From Callipepla californica brunnescens (lineage: Eukaryota; Chordata; Aves; Galliformes; Odontophoridae): a DNA stretch of 64,000 nt. The notes below the pieces were generated by a model that was given only the letters and a program-made list of their open reading frames with translations, ran no database searches and was not told the DNA's origin. The first letter of the stretch is position 1, and each line of letters begins with the position of its first letter. Location: NCBI GenBank assembly GCA_023055505.1, contig JALIRH010000044.1, positions 1,240,001 through 1,304,000 on the forward strand, in the 5' to 3' direction. The position numbers and the translations under genes are program-made. This document shows positions 31,830 to 44,900 of this stretch, one piece after another.

Positions 31830-34800
31830 GTCGGTAGGAGCCGGGAAGGGCGGGAGGAGGAGGCATGGGCTCCCCGGCGCTCCGTGTGGCCCGGCCGGGG
31901 CGGGGGGGGGGGGGAGGGGGCGTTAAGGAGGGCCGCCCGCTGCCCCTGCTTCCCTCGGTGCCGAGGCCTCGCGGGGCCGCGCCGTTGTGCTCGGGGCGGG
32001 CGGGCGCCGCGGTGCTCCTGGGCCGGAGTCTCCCGCCCCGCTCCCCCCCGTCCTTCAGCCCCGGGGCTCTGCCCTCGTTCCCTTCGTCCCGCCGCCGTGC
32101 TGCTGTCGGCCGGGCCTCCGCGGGGGTAGAACCGGGGGAGAACAGAGGGAGCGCGGCCGAGTCTCAAAAACTAGGGATAAAGCGTTCTGCCTTCCGAGCC
32201 CCTGCCTGTGAAGTAACCGGAACGAAAGGGGTTTCGTGGGCAGAAGTGATTAGTGTGTTCTGGCTCAGCCTCAAGATGTGGGGCAGTATCTGCTTACACA
32301 CATGTGCGCTGGGGTGTGCCAGCGCTTGAAGTTGCTCACTGATATAGAGGCATGTCTTAATAGAGCTGTTCTGTTAAAACTGCTGAGCCCAAATTCCTGC
32401 CATCTTTTTTTTTTCCTTTTTTTTTTCTTTTTTCTCCTGTATGTGTGAAACGGACACGTTAAGCTTCCAAAGAGAACAGTCGAAAGGAAACATAAATCCA
32501 AACTAACCTTGTGATAGATTACAGCGAAGCCACACGCTGATGATATCTCTGTACTTCCGAGGAACTGTAACAAATGTAAATTCTATTTCTGAAGCTGTAC
32601 ATGAAGAAGTTTACAGTTCTGTGCAGCAGAGTGAAGGTGCGCGTGCTTAAAGCTCCCATGTGTTATAAATCAAACTTTTCGGTAGCGTTACGCCTTTTAA
32701 GTTTTCAATAGCAGGTGTGTCAGCTGGAGCTTAGTAGTTTCTTCATGGTATCCGCCTATCTCATTCTACTCACACCTTTATCAGACTTTTATGCGTTGGG
32801 GAACTTTTTGTAACGCTTTCCTTAAGGACCTGGAAGTAGAAAAAGATTGCTGTAACAAAGCTGCGATGTAATCCAACACTGTAAGCAGTCATGTAAAATA
32901 CGCTAATACTACAATTTAATTAGACAAGGGGCGCTCAGTTTAAGTGACTGTGCTGAGGTATGTGCGATACAGGGTCTAACTGGAATGCCGAGGTGGAACT
33001 GGGAAGTTTGTGTGCTGAGGCTGCTTCTGTTGCAAAGATTGGTACCAAACCTACTATCAGTGCCTCTGGATTTCTGTAAAACCGTGCTACTTCCGTGAAG
33101 AGCAGTAGGGAGCTATGCAAAGATTTAGTAACGCCTGTTTGGTCGGTGACTGATACGAAAACAAACTGATGGTTTGAGGAGGGTTCGTTCTTAAACCTCA
33201 CTGGGAAGTCCTAAAAAAGTTGATGCGTTAATAATGTCACCTGATGCACTGCTTCAGTGTATTGTCTTTAAGATCAGAATGTGACACCAGTGAACATGAG
33301 GTGTTGAGCTTTAATAAAAGTGCTGTGATATTTGTGAGTCGGTGTACACTGTTTCAATTCCGCATACAAATCACATGGAAGAATTACTCGTGTTGGAATG
33401 CTGTAGCACCTTGATGATTCCTGAGGAACTGCTAAGTTTCTCTAATGTTCAGGTCTGATACTGTGTGCCTTCTACCTCAGACTTAAGATACAAAAAACTT
33501 GCCCATCAGGTGTCAGCTTTTGACGAATGCACCTGATGGTTCAGTCTCAATTGCTTTTGTAAATCCGACAATACTTATATTCACCTTTTATTGCAGAATT
33601 GGATTTCTAAAATTCTTCCTTTTCAGATGGTGTTCAAAACAATTCTTTGTAGTATACTTCATAGCCACATTTCTGCAGAGGGTGTGGTTCCAGTTTCTCT
33701 CCTTTTATTTGTAGAGATCAGATTTTTCCCTCCAGATAGTTCCCCTTCTGTATTCCATTGTTGAATGACTCCATACGGCTGCGGGGAGTGAAGGAGAAGG
33801 TGATCTTTCTTTAAAAACTGTAGAATTCCTTAAGTGTATACCAGACAAGAACTGTAACATAAAAACTTCAATTCTGTATTGAGACCTCATTTAAAGGAAA
33901 AAAAAAATGGAGAGGGGGGAGGAGTGTTTTAATGTCCTTTAAACAAATTATCAAGTGGTTTTTCTTGCAGTCAAGTTCAGTTTCTGCAGTTTAGTGACTT
34001 GGAAGCCTTAGTCTGGGCGATCTACACAAATCTGGGGAATGCTTTGAAGTACCTCAACACTGCAAATCTTCAGTCTCGTTCTGCTGTTGATAAGGTCATC
34101 TTATAAGCAGAAAACACCATTTACTTGTGATCCAGTGACAAAACAGTTGCTGACATTCTCATCTGCTTTCTCTATATATACATGCTTGTATAGTCAGTCT
34201 GCTGTTACCTGAAATGAAGTTCTACTTCTGTGTAACGATTCTGAGATTCACTAGAAAATACACCTAAAGCAGAACAATTACAAAACAGGTTTTTTTTATA
34301 TATGTTCATCTCTTTGGTAGTTTTATGCTGAAAAGATGAATGAACCCCATCCTCCCCAGAAGTATGTTTGAGCAGGTGATGTTCTTTCCACACACGAGCC
34401 AGTCTGTGTAGACGTTCTCTCCCTTTTCCTGTCTTAAAGTATGTATGAATTAGTGTAATATTTTCATTACTATTAAAAGTCTTGACAGTGGAACTGAGAA
34501 GGAAAAAAAAAGGAAGTGTAAAGTTTTGCTTCAGCTCAATTCCTGCAGAGTTGAGCTGAATAAACCCAGTGCCTTGTGAATAAGCTTGTGAGATATTTCA
34601 GATGAAAAATGAATATTGCCAATTTGTGGGGACTAACAGCAACAACAATCCTGGATTACTCAGTGGTTAAAATTCAGTAGCTGATGAAGTGCTGATGGTA
34701 CCTTTCAGTATCAGTATACAACTTTTCAGTTTCTTTAATCTGTTCAAGGGCAGCTCATGTATCGTTTCAACACCAAGGCTACTCATACTTTTGAGGACTA

Positions 34801-37800
34801 TTGCAGTGTGGAGGGGAAAGAAAGGTCTTTAAATGTGTGAAGCTGGCAAAGATGCATGAAGGGTAAACAATTTTAAATTAAAAGGTATACTCTTAAGTTT
34901 ACCCTAAAGTACCTTCTTAAAACCAGTACTCAGAATAATTTCAAGACACTTTGTAAGCAGGTAAGGGTGTGCATAGTGACTTGCTGTGGCAAGCTGTTCT
35001 GTGTTTGGTCCATGTGACTGCAGTGCTGGTTTTTGGCATTTTCAGGGCCTTGGTTTGCTTGGATTTCTGTGTAATTGGAAATACGCAGACTTGAAATGTA
35101 GTTTTCAATTCAAAAGAAAACAAAAAGTCAGAAGGCTGTGGTAGTAAAGCCACTGGAAAATAAGTGGACCTCAAATACGGGTATTGGCTTTTGAACTGTA
35201 GGGTAGTGTCTTCCTAATAACAAATTGATGCTGCTGTGAGTGGTATCATTACTTATCTAAAACTCGGAGTTTAGTAGCGCATAACTAGGGGACTGAAATA
35301 CGTGCGAGATAACAGAGTTATCCAGGAGCAGAATAGGCAGGTGCACAAACCAGTGCAATTGCTGGAGTTACAGCTGAAAGGAAAGGGAAAGTAGCACACC
35401 TCCAGTCCTGCTAATGGGGAATAACAGCTCGGTGTGGATCTGCTTCCTGCTGCTGTTTGTGGGAGGGAGCATCTGCCATCGTGGGGTGAGCAGAACTGCT
35501 GTGTGCACTACTGCCCAAATGAGACAGAGCTGTAAAATTTCTCAGACACCTAACAGATTGACATGAAAGTGGAAGCCAAGGATTGAGTTCTGATAATAAT
35601 TCTAACCCTTTCCAGCAGTTAAAACGAATTCTCACTAAGCTGTTCTCTGTATCACTTGGTGATGCACATCTTACGTTGTTTTGAATATCTTTACAGCTCT
35701 CCAATTTCCTGTGTTATTTTCTCGGTATTTTTGTAATATAAATGGTCACACGTATTGAGTTTGGATGTAGGCACGTATGTAATGGCTAACAAATGAAACA
35801 GATAACATATGAACTACCATTAGGTTATCAAATATACATTCTGTAAGAAACCATTAACTTCAGCATTTGATCGGCCTCTGTATGCAGTACATAATACTGT
35901 GACCAGTGTAATGATGGAGATGGCACTTCATTTCAGGTGTCCCTTTCGCTGCTTTATAGGAAATGAGCATTTCTGCTGTCTGCATCCCTACCTTCCTGAC
36001 TATTTACAGTTCATTTCTTATGCATATCCTCTTGTTTCTTAGATCTGAAATCCGTTCACTGGTTATTCTCTCCTGCTTTCTGCCTGTATTGGAAGTTGTT
36101 TGCTTGACTGTTCAACAATTTATATGTGCATTAACAGTGGCATGAGGTTTTTGAGCTGTGAAGCTGAACAAGCTGGGACCATATGACAAAATAAGGTTCT
36201 GAACAGGAAGAAGTCAAGTGTCTGTGTTACAGCTTAGGCTGAACTCTGTAGTGAGTGTCAAGCCCTCTCAAGTCTAAATTTTAGTTCAGTTAAGTTTTCT
36301 AGGTTTGGGGCTATTTTCGTGCTATGAAATAATGCCTGAGAGGTTTCTTGGTCCTGAAGTGTGGTTTATACTGGAAATTTGTAGAAGTGTTCCCTTTCTG
36401 TTGGGTGCCAACTAGCAGTCTTGTGAAGGTTGGAGGCTTGCTAGGATGGATACAGGCAGTTCTGTACCACTTGGCCTCTACTGTCAGTGACTGTGCCCTG
36501 GATGGTAATGGTACTGGCACAGATGTAGAGTCCGAACTGATTGCTTCACTGGCAGCAGCGATCAGTTTGTTGCCTGTTCCAAGCCTAAACTCATTTGAGG
36601 TCAACAAATTTCATGTTTCCCCATCTGATTGGATGGGGTTCTCACGTTACTTCAGAACACTTACCCCTGGGGTGAGCAAGATCCTTACACAATTCAGCTG
36701 CGTAAATCTTTTGGAAACAGTTTAGGGCTAATGTTGGTACCTGGTCATTAACTGTACTGCTATTATCTTTCTTATACCTTAATAGCTGACAGACTTTCAG
36801 ATTCACAGAGAACTGTGTCTAGGACACAGAATGACCATGCTACCTGCTGAGTGCCTCTCAGGTAGTTGTTGTGGTCTTCGCTGTGGTTATTATTTGTAAG
36901 TGCTTGATGCAGTGATAGACTCAAAGGGCAGAAGACTTGTTATATTTAGTGACACAGAGACAGTAATAAAGTTTCTCTGTACTTCTATTCACAACCCCCC
37001 CCTTCAGTTGATTGAACTGAGCCTGCACGTGTAATCATTATGTGTGCCAGTGTTGATAAAGGGGAGATTCACCTCTAATCCCAGCCAACCTGCAATTCTG
37101 GTGAGTAGTATTGCAAATGAGATTGTTAACTGTTATGAGTTCTTGCCCCTAGTTTTCTGCTATAAGCTGTTACCTTTAGGATTGTTCAGTAAACTGTTGG
37201 AGTTTTAGCTGCTAACAAGTGGAAAAGTCCGGAGCAATGTGGGATGGCTATTACCAGTTGATTGCAGCACTCCTGGTTATTCTTGAGTATCTCTCTTGGG
37301 TGGCTCTATCCTGGAAGTAGGATTTCAGTTTTTATCAAATCTAGTGTGTTCTAATGAAAAGTTCTTGCTTTAATTACTTGGAGTATTTCTGTGGAGAGGA
37401 TTCACTTGGCTTATCTTGATGTCTAGCGTCAGTGTACTCTTGCCATTTCAGAATGGGTCCCCCTACATCTTCCCTGCTAACCCTGTGTGACCCATTTAGA
37501 GGTGTCCCAGATGCTACTAGGTGTCGGTTCTTAAGCACTTGGGCTGATTTCTCCATGTCAGAAATATTTTTGATAAGTTCTGTGTCAGTGTAAGAGCTCA
37601 CGCTGTATTTCTTAGAGGAAAACGATATTTTAATGTGATAACTTTCAGTTCCTGTTCCAAGTTCTTTCTTGCTGATACATTTAAGCAGTGATAAGAAAAA
37701 TCTCAGATTTCTCAGTGGAGAGGAAAAAGATGTCTACCTCCTTTCTAAATAGCTCATACCACATGAGTTCAGAAAGGTTCACGTATCATTGCTGTCCTGT

Positions 37801-38964
37801 TGATGAGATGTAGTTGTCTGCTTGCAACTTCCATATGCCTTACTACATTTTAAAATCACAGGTTACAAACCTAGTCTGCTGCAGTTAAAAAGGCGATACA
37901 GCCATAAAAGCTGTGGGGTTTAGGAGCGAATGTCTGTTTTTCTGGCTAAAACGAATTTAGCTTGAGCTTTTCTGAGGGTAGGCAGTCAGTCATTTCCTCC
38001 TCTTCTGAGACGTGAAGAGTTCTTTGCTGAGGAAGTGGTCTGAGTCTGCATGTTCTGCTTGAATGTCGAGATGAAAAAAGATATTCAGATAGTTGAACAA
38101 GTGGGCGGGACTAAATGGCAAAGTTCTTGAGCATGGAATGCTGAAAACCAAGAAGGTGAATATAAGCATGAGAGCACAAGCAAGCTGGAGCAAGCTGTGG
38201 CTCCTCTGCAAGGTAGCATGTTTTGCAGTGAATATCGCAGATTGTTGTAAATCAGGTTGAGTTATTACTGTCAAGGATATTAAAGCAAAAGTACCAGAAA
38301 ATAATGAAGTTCCCAAGGATCTGTTATTTCTGACTCGTGTGCTACAAGTGAAAAGTAAAAAATTTCTGGTATCCTGGAAAATCAGAGTATGGCTGTAGAT
38401 TGTGAGGCTTCAAAATAAATGATAATTCACAGTGTGAATAATTGAGCCCTTCGTGTTCTCTGCCTGAATTTGTTGAAGATATCTTACAACCTAACAGTAC
38501 TTGGCTTTCAAAATCAAAAATGTTCTGTCTCAGAAAATAGAAGGACCTATTTCAATTTCTTCTTGAAAGTTACAGATTTTTTAGAACTAAAGTTCTAAAG
38601 TTCTAAAAGCTTCTCCATCTATTATTTTTATTTCTTGCATATGAGATTACATATGCTTTTGGAACAAGAACAGTTACTATTAGGAATAAGTACGTTTGTC
38701 TGTCAGTTGGCAGGCAAACATTTCTTCTATTTGCGTTAGATAAACTGGAAAATCTGGGGGAATATAAATAGAAATGGCCAACTGAACTATGAATAGTGTA
38801 ATGTTTTCGTTTCTTGTCAATCACTCAGGCTTGATCGTCTCTTTATTTTACTGGACACCGGTACAACACCAGTAACAAGAAAAGCAGCTGCACAGCAACT
38901 CGGGGAAGTAGTGAAACTGCATCCTCATGAACTGAACAATCTCTTATCTAAAGTAAGCATCTTG

Positions 38965-38995
<31 letters not shown>

Positions 38996-41900
38996 GATAC
39001 TGCTATCAGGACGAAACTGATAGTGATAATAGAAGGAGTTTTCTGGAATGTGGTTTCTGTGAATAGAAGCAGCTGAAAGTATAGTACCTTGGTAGAGCTC
39101 TCTGAGTAAAGGAAGAAAATCTGGAGACTGGGTCTATAAAAGCACACCTTGGTAGCCTCTGAGAGCGTTGCTTAAGTATCACTTTGTATATAATGTTGGT
39201 ATTCACTTTGTATATAATGTTGGTATTCACTTTGTATATAATGTTGGTATTCAGTGTTTGCTGAAATTTCATATTTTCTTCTGTAGGAAATCCGAACCTC
39301 TAGTACCTACTAAATGTTGTGCTCCCACTTTAAAGATTGTTGCTCGTGTGCTACAGGATTGGAAGCGTAGGAAGCTACATGTCTTTAAAAAGGCTGGAAA
39401 ATGGAAACAGGTTTCCATTAATTTGAGACTGTAGTCTGGCCAAGTCCAGTAAAAACACCAAAAATAGTTTTGTATCTGACAGCTGGAGATGGCTGAGTGG
39501 CCTCAGTTCTGCTTTTATTGAACAGGTGCTCTCACCACAATTTATGATACCAACAGAACAGTCAGGGAATCACGAATGTCAAAGCACCTTCAGTGAAAGT
39601 AGTTTTTCCAGATTTGAGGCATGAAGGGAAATGAGTTTAGTGGAGCATATGTTGCTGCTAGTGATCCATCTTGGCCGCTTTCTTGGGTAAAATTTGAAGT
39701 CTCTTACTCTTCTTGGAATGCTTCCTTTTAGAAAGAAAAGTTTCAATCCTTGTTTGGTACCTGGAGATACACTGTGTAAAACTAAGTCTACATTGTATAA
39801 AGCAAAACTAACTTTGGCTGATCCAGCTAAACAAAACCTGCCAGTTCTTCAGGGCTGGGAGTGGCAGGGGTCGTGCCCGGCTGTGTGAGTGACACTTGGA
39901 AGGTTGCTTATGGTTTGTTGTTTGGTTTTTTTATCCTTTGTTTTAATTGTTTTAAATCTTGTCTTGATCCGTAGCAGTAAAATTGTCAGACAGAGCATAA
40001 TAACTGGTAGATGCTCTAAAAGTGTATTTTTTTAAACAAAACTTATTTGTTAATTTCTCTTCAAAGGTGTTAGTGTATTTAAGAAGTACGAACTGGGATA
40101 CCCGTATTGCAGCTGGCCAGGCTGTTGAAGCAATAGTGAAAAATGTACCTGAGTGGAATCCGACTCCAAGATCAAAGCAAGGTGATTCCTAAATGAATTA
40201 TGCGGAGTAGTACATTGTTTATCCGATGCAAACTGTTATATAAAAATTCTCAGAAGCTGTGCCATTCTGTTTAAAATGAGCTTGCTTTTTTATTTTGTTT
40301 GGCTCTTTTCTCTTTATATTTTATTTTAATTTTATGTTTGGCTCTTATATTTTCTCTCTGGCTCGAGATGTTCATATTCAGTTACAGCACTGTGCATGAC
40401 CTTTGCTTCTGGTAAGATTCACATGCTTATGCTCTGTACTCTCAAAACGCTTTAGTCTGTGTAATTAAGAGGAATAATAACTGGTGAAACAGCAGAACTT
40501 TTAACCAGTCGATTTTGTCATATTTTGCAGTTTCTGAAAGCAGCTTTCTGAGAGGTGACGTGGCAGCTTGCTACCGTCTGTTTGTGCTCACGTTGCATCT
40601 GGAATTGTTGTATTAGGGAGGCTGCTTCTATTGTAACAAAACTCTTATCTGCTCTGAGGTGCTTTCATATTAGCTGCGTTCAGTGCTTCCTTGTTCCATT
40701 ACTATAGAATCTGCTAAGCAGTTTCTGCACCTGCCTTATTCACTGCCTTTGTTATTTTTATAAACATTTGCTATATTTGCACCCCTTCAACAGTTTTTTC
40801 CTCTTCACCTTGAAAAGTTGCCACCTCTTCAGTTTCTCCTCAAAAGACAGCTGCTCTATCTTGTGCACAGCTTTATTTGTAATTTTCAGTGCTTTTTCTT
40901 ACTTGTGCTCCTTGAGATGCACATACCTGCCTGTAGTATACTTACAGCTCTTAGAGTACTGGTATTTCTGTGTGGTGATGCACTTTGTCATGTTTTCAGT
41001 GTCCTTGGTGATGAAGCCCAGTACCCAGTTGGCTATTCTGTTGCTGGTAACTACAGAAATCTAACTGAAGTGCCTCCATAATCTTCGTTCAGTGTTAGCT
41101 GCCAGTTCTCACATCAGTGTTGTGCCATCACAGCTTAAATTCTCAGCGTTGCACTTTATTTGTCATCATGTTGTTCTTAAGAGTCCTTCTTGGATTTCAT
41201 AGTACCGCTGTGGCGTGTGGTTACCCAGAACTGCTTGGTGTCACATAGATGATGGGAGACTATTGCATTGTGAAATCTCTTTCCCGTTGTCGAAGATGCA
41301 CAGAATTGGTTCCAACATCCACAGCTTTAATGTCTTTAACCAGCTGTAAAAGGAAGGCTTTCTCCAGTTCTGTAGGAACTTAGTTCCTTTAACTTTCAGT
41401 ACGAACACTCTCCAAAGGGTTTCGAATTTTTTAATAGATCTCCTCTGTCTGCATATTGGAGCTCTTTAAAGATGTTGGTAATCACGTTAATGAGAGGGTT
41501 TTTTTGGGAGCTATGCTGACTCTTTCCCAGTATATTTGTATATACTTAGTAGCTTTATTTATAGACTCTGCCATGTATATGCATAATGAAACGTTATCCT
41601 TCTTCAGGTCTGAAGAAATGTAGGTATTACTTACTCATTTTGTACCGTGCTCCATATGCGATTAGATTCATTCTGCTGTAAATGAATGAATTTTCATAAG
41701 TAAGCATGAGACCAATTGCCAAAATAAAAGCTGTATTTCTTGTAGGCAATAGTGGTATTTGTATGTGATTACACCAGACTGTGCAGGAATGGACGTTAAA
41801 CTGTGCATGACTAGAAGCCACAAAACACCCAAGTACTGAAGTCTTGAGGCAAGGGAATACTTTGGAAGTGAATTCATGACCAGGAAACGATAAGACACCT

Positions 41901-44900
41901 TGTGAGGGTCAGCCATCTAATCATTGTTGAACCAAACAGTATCTGCAGCACGTCTGCTCTCCTGCTCTTATCAGAGATGCCTGGCTGTTGGTTCTGTGAA
42001 GCAGTTGGCATGATACACGTTTGAACTATGCGTGAGCCACGTGCAGCTCAAACTGAAAGTGGCCTTGTGTCTGTAGAAGACCTGTGTGTCAGTGTCCAAG
42101 GTTTCAAAAAGCTAAACTCACTAAGGGAGAAAGACAAAGATTTGTTTTTATGAAATGGAGCCTTTATGTTTTGTGAATGAAAATTCTTCTGGCGAGTGAA
42201 ATTGTTTCTTTCTCTCTGACCATAATCTTACTTCTGCCAAAGTTTTGAGCACAATTTTCATCACATTTTTCTTAATATTATTTTCAATGTTTGTTTAGAA
42301 CCGGGATCAGACAGTCCCATGGAGGATTCACTTTCCTCAGATCGGTTGCGTTTTGACAGATTTGATATATGTCGCTTGTTAAAACATGGTGCGTCCCTCC
42401 TTGGATCTGCTGGTGCAGAATTTGAAGTCCAGGATGATAAATCAGGTATCTCTCTTACATTCTACTTGCACACTAGAAAACTTTGGTCTGAAAAGGTTTG
42501 TTGGAGCTGTGTTTAAAGTCTTGTCATCCATGGTTTGTCAGAATGCTAGGGAAATACAAGGAAGAAAATCCGATCTAACTGGTTTGTACCCACCTTCTTA
42601 ACTCTGTCTTGAAGAGTGGTTTTATAGAGTGTGTGTTTTGTGTTTTGTCTTACTAGAATGAGTGTACGTGTAGGGGGAGAGGAGAGTGGATTTCTGTAGA
42701 ATTTCTGTAGTGGTTTGTTGTTTTTGTTTTTTGGGTTTGTTTGGGTTTTGTGGTGTTTTTGAATTTCAGAAGATATGATCACTTGTTCCTCATTAAAACA
42801 ATGTCCTCAGTATAGCTTGTAGGATGTGACTAATTGAAAAAGCATTAAGGTTTGAAATGTGGGAGAGACTGCACAAAGAACTGTCAAGGTCAGAAAGTCA
42901 AATACTAAAAGCATTCAGTGCATATTATGCTACTTCAGAACTGTTAAATACCACAGCATGATCCAGATCTTTATATGATTTATACTGTTGTGACATTTAA
43001 ATGCTTATACAGACATCAGTGTTTTTATGGTCACCTAATAGAGAAGTGGGATAATAATCTTTTTGTGCAGTGAGTGTGGATCAGCAAGTAAAAGTTACTT
43101 AGTATCAGTTAATGTACAGCTCCTATTAGAAATTTTCCATCAGCAATGTGTAACTTCTGTAAGAAATGTGGAATATGTGTATAGTAACTTTGTGATACCT
43201 TTTGTTTCAAGTGAATTACCTGGTGTAGGGAACCTGCTTTGGCAGGGGGCTTGGGCTTGATGATCTCTTGAGGTCCCTTCCAACCCCTATGATTCTATGA
43301 ATCGTCAGACAGCTTTCTTCATCTTTCTGAGCATTGGTTTTACATCTGTAAAATGGCATAAAAGTATTTTAAAGATGTGTGATATGTTGCCCAGCAAGGT
43401 TGTGAATGCCTTCCTCCCTGGAAGCATTCAAGGCCAGGCTGCGTGGGGCTTTGAGCAACCTGGTCTCGAGGGAGGTGTCCCTGCCTGGAACGGGGGGTTG
43501 GAACTGTGTGTTCTTGAAGCCCTTCCAGCCCAAACCATTCTATGATTCTATTATATGTGTGTGTGTGTGTGTTCATGGTGCTTTTCTGCTTCCTGTCCAG
43601 GTTCCAGTTTCTGCACCACCTGAAATGGTGCATAGATAGGAATGCATGCATGCTGGCTGCAGAGCTGTCAGTCACTTTTCCCCTGTGCATGCTGTGATCT
43701 GAGCAGTGTACCTATCTGTTAAGTAATCAAACAGATGAAATAGGACACTTTGGTTTTTCATAGATATGTTATTTATCTTGCTGCCTTATAGTGATGAGAC
43801 TGAAAAGAAAAAATAAAAAGAATATAAAGCATCTTAAAGAAACGACTTCTTAAATTGCTTTAGTTGCTGTTTTTTTTAACTGATAGGAAAAATTATAATG
43901 GCTCCTTTCCCTTCTGTATTTTGTAGTAACTTTCCTTTTCAAGGAGATAGTCAGCATGAATGGATATAAAGCAGACATAGTAGGCAAGTTCCTACAGACT
44001 TCTAGATGTTGAGTAATTCAACTGTTTAAGATTCAGTGTTCTTGAGGTAGTTTCAGTTAAGTTTCTAAGTGAGCCTTGCTTGACATGTGAAGCTTAAGGA
44101 TTAGACCTTTAAGAGACTCCAGCAGCCTCGGACCATTGTGCTTATGCTTCAGGCTCCATTGCTTTCAGGAGAAAACAAGACAAATTTGCAGAAACAAACA
44201 AAATAAAGCAGAAAAGCAAAAGAACCCCAAACAACCAGTTCCACAGAGATGGGCATGCTGATGAACATAGTGCAGGGTCTCAAATCAGTTGCTAGATTTA
44301 TTTGCTTTCTAAGTGCTGTTTCCTAAAAAACTTTCTTTTCTCTCTCTCTGATTGGGTTTAAAATACTTGACTTATATATTATCTAGATACAGTTCAGATT
44401 AGTTCTGTGACTTTTGTTTTACTGGTTGGAAATCTGACACGTCTGCCTTTCTGAAAAACTTTTTAAAGGTGAAATTGATCCTAAAGAGCGGATAGCACGA
44501 CAGAGGAAACTGTTACAGAAGAAGCTTGGCTTAGATATGGGTGCTGCAATTGGGATGAATACGGAAGACCTGTTTAATGATGAAGATCTGGACTATTCTC
44601 CTTCTTCAGTTTCACTAGTAAACAAACAACCTGTAGGTAAAACCTCGGGCTGTTTCACTGCAAAGAATAATACAATGGGTTTGCTTTATTTCTGCTTCTG
44701 CAGTTATATTTTTTTTATATTTTAAACATGATCAGCTTCTAATATGGTACGCGTTAGCTTCTTGAACCCTTAAGCCCCATATTTCCATGTTACTATTATT
44801 TTGATGTCAAACTGCTGCTCTGAGTTTCAGTTAATGGGGACTTGGGGAAGTTGAGAACAATGCGGGTTTGGGAATTTTTCAGGACCTTTGTTGTAAGAAG

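Larger units (their letters stand above)
31511..31837 (+). other. Upstream ATG with ORF overlapping the BTAF1 start
   Basis: The ATG at 31511 has A at -3 and G at +4, and its frame stays open through the BTAF1 ATG at 31816 in a different frame. In unspliced DNA it stops at 31837. In spliced mRNA it would read on into exon 2. It matters only if transcription starts upstream of 31511. The encoded sequence is Arg/Pro/Ala-rich with no recognisable domain. Confidence 0.35.
30850..32150 (+). promoter_or_regulatory. CpG-island promoter of BTAF1
   Basis: Dense CpG sequence covering the BTAF1 start codon. It contains an NRF1 palindrome at 31058-31067, a ZNF143-like GGGAGTTGCAGTCC at about 31090-31103, an inverted CCAAT box (ATTGG) at 31467-31471, a CCAAT box at 31491-31495, a YY1-like AAGATGGC at 31532-31539 and TATAAAA at 31546-31552. 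Motif assignments are by eye. Confidence 0.75.

Noticed and set aside
30709..32329. Long ORFs on both strands in the BTAF1 CpG island (up to 278 codons)
   Set aside because: Same composition effect. Only the short upstream ATG frame at 31511 is kept, as a possible regulatory ORF.
42299..42516. Longer read-through frames past many BTAF1 exons, such as 42319-42516 and 44842-45243
   Set aside because: They run into introns. Splice sites and BTAF1 conservation place the true ends earlier.
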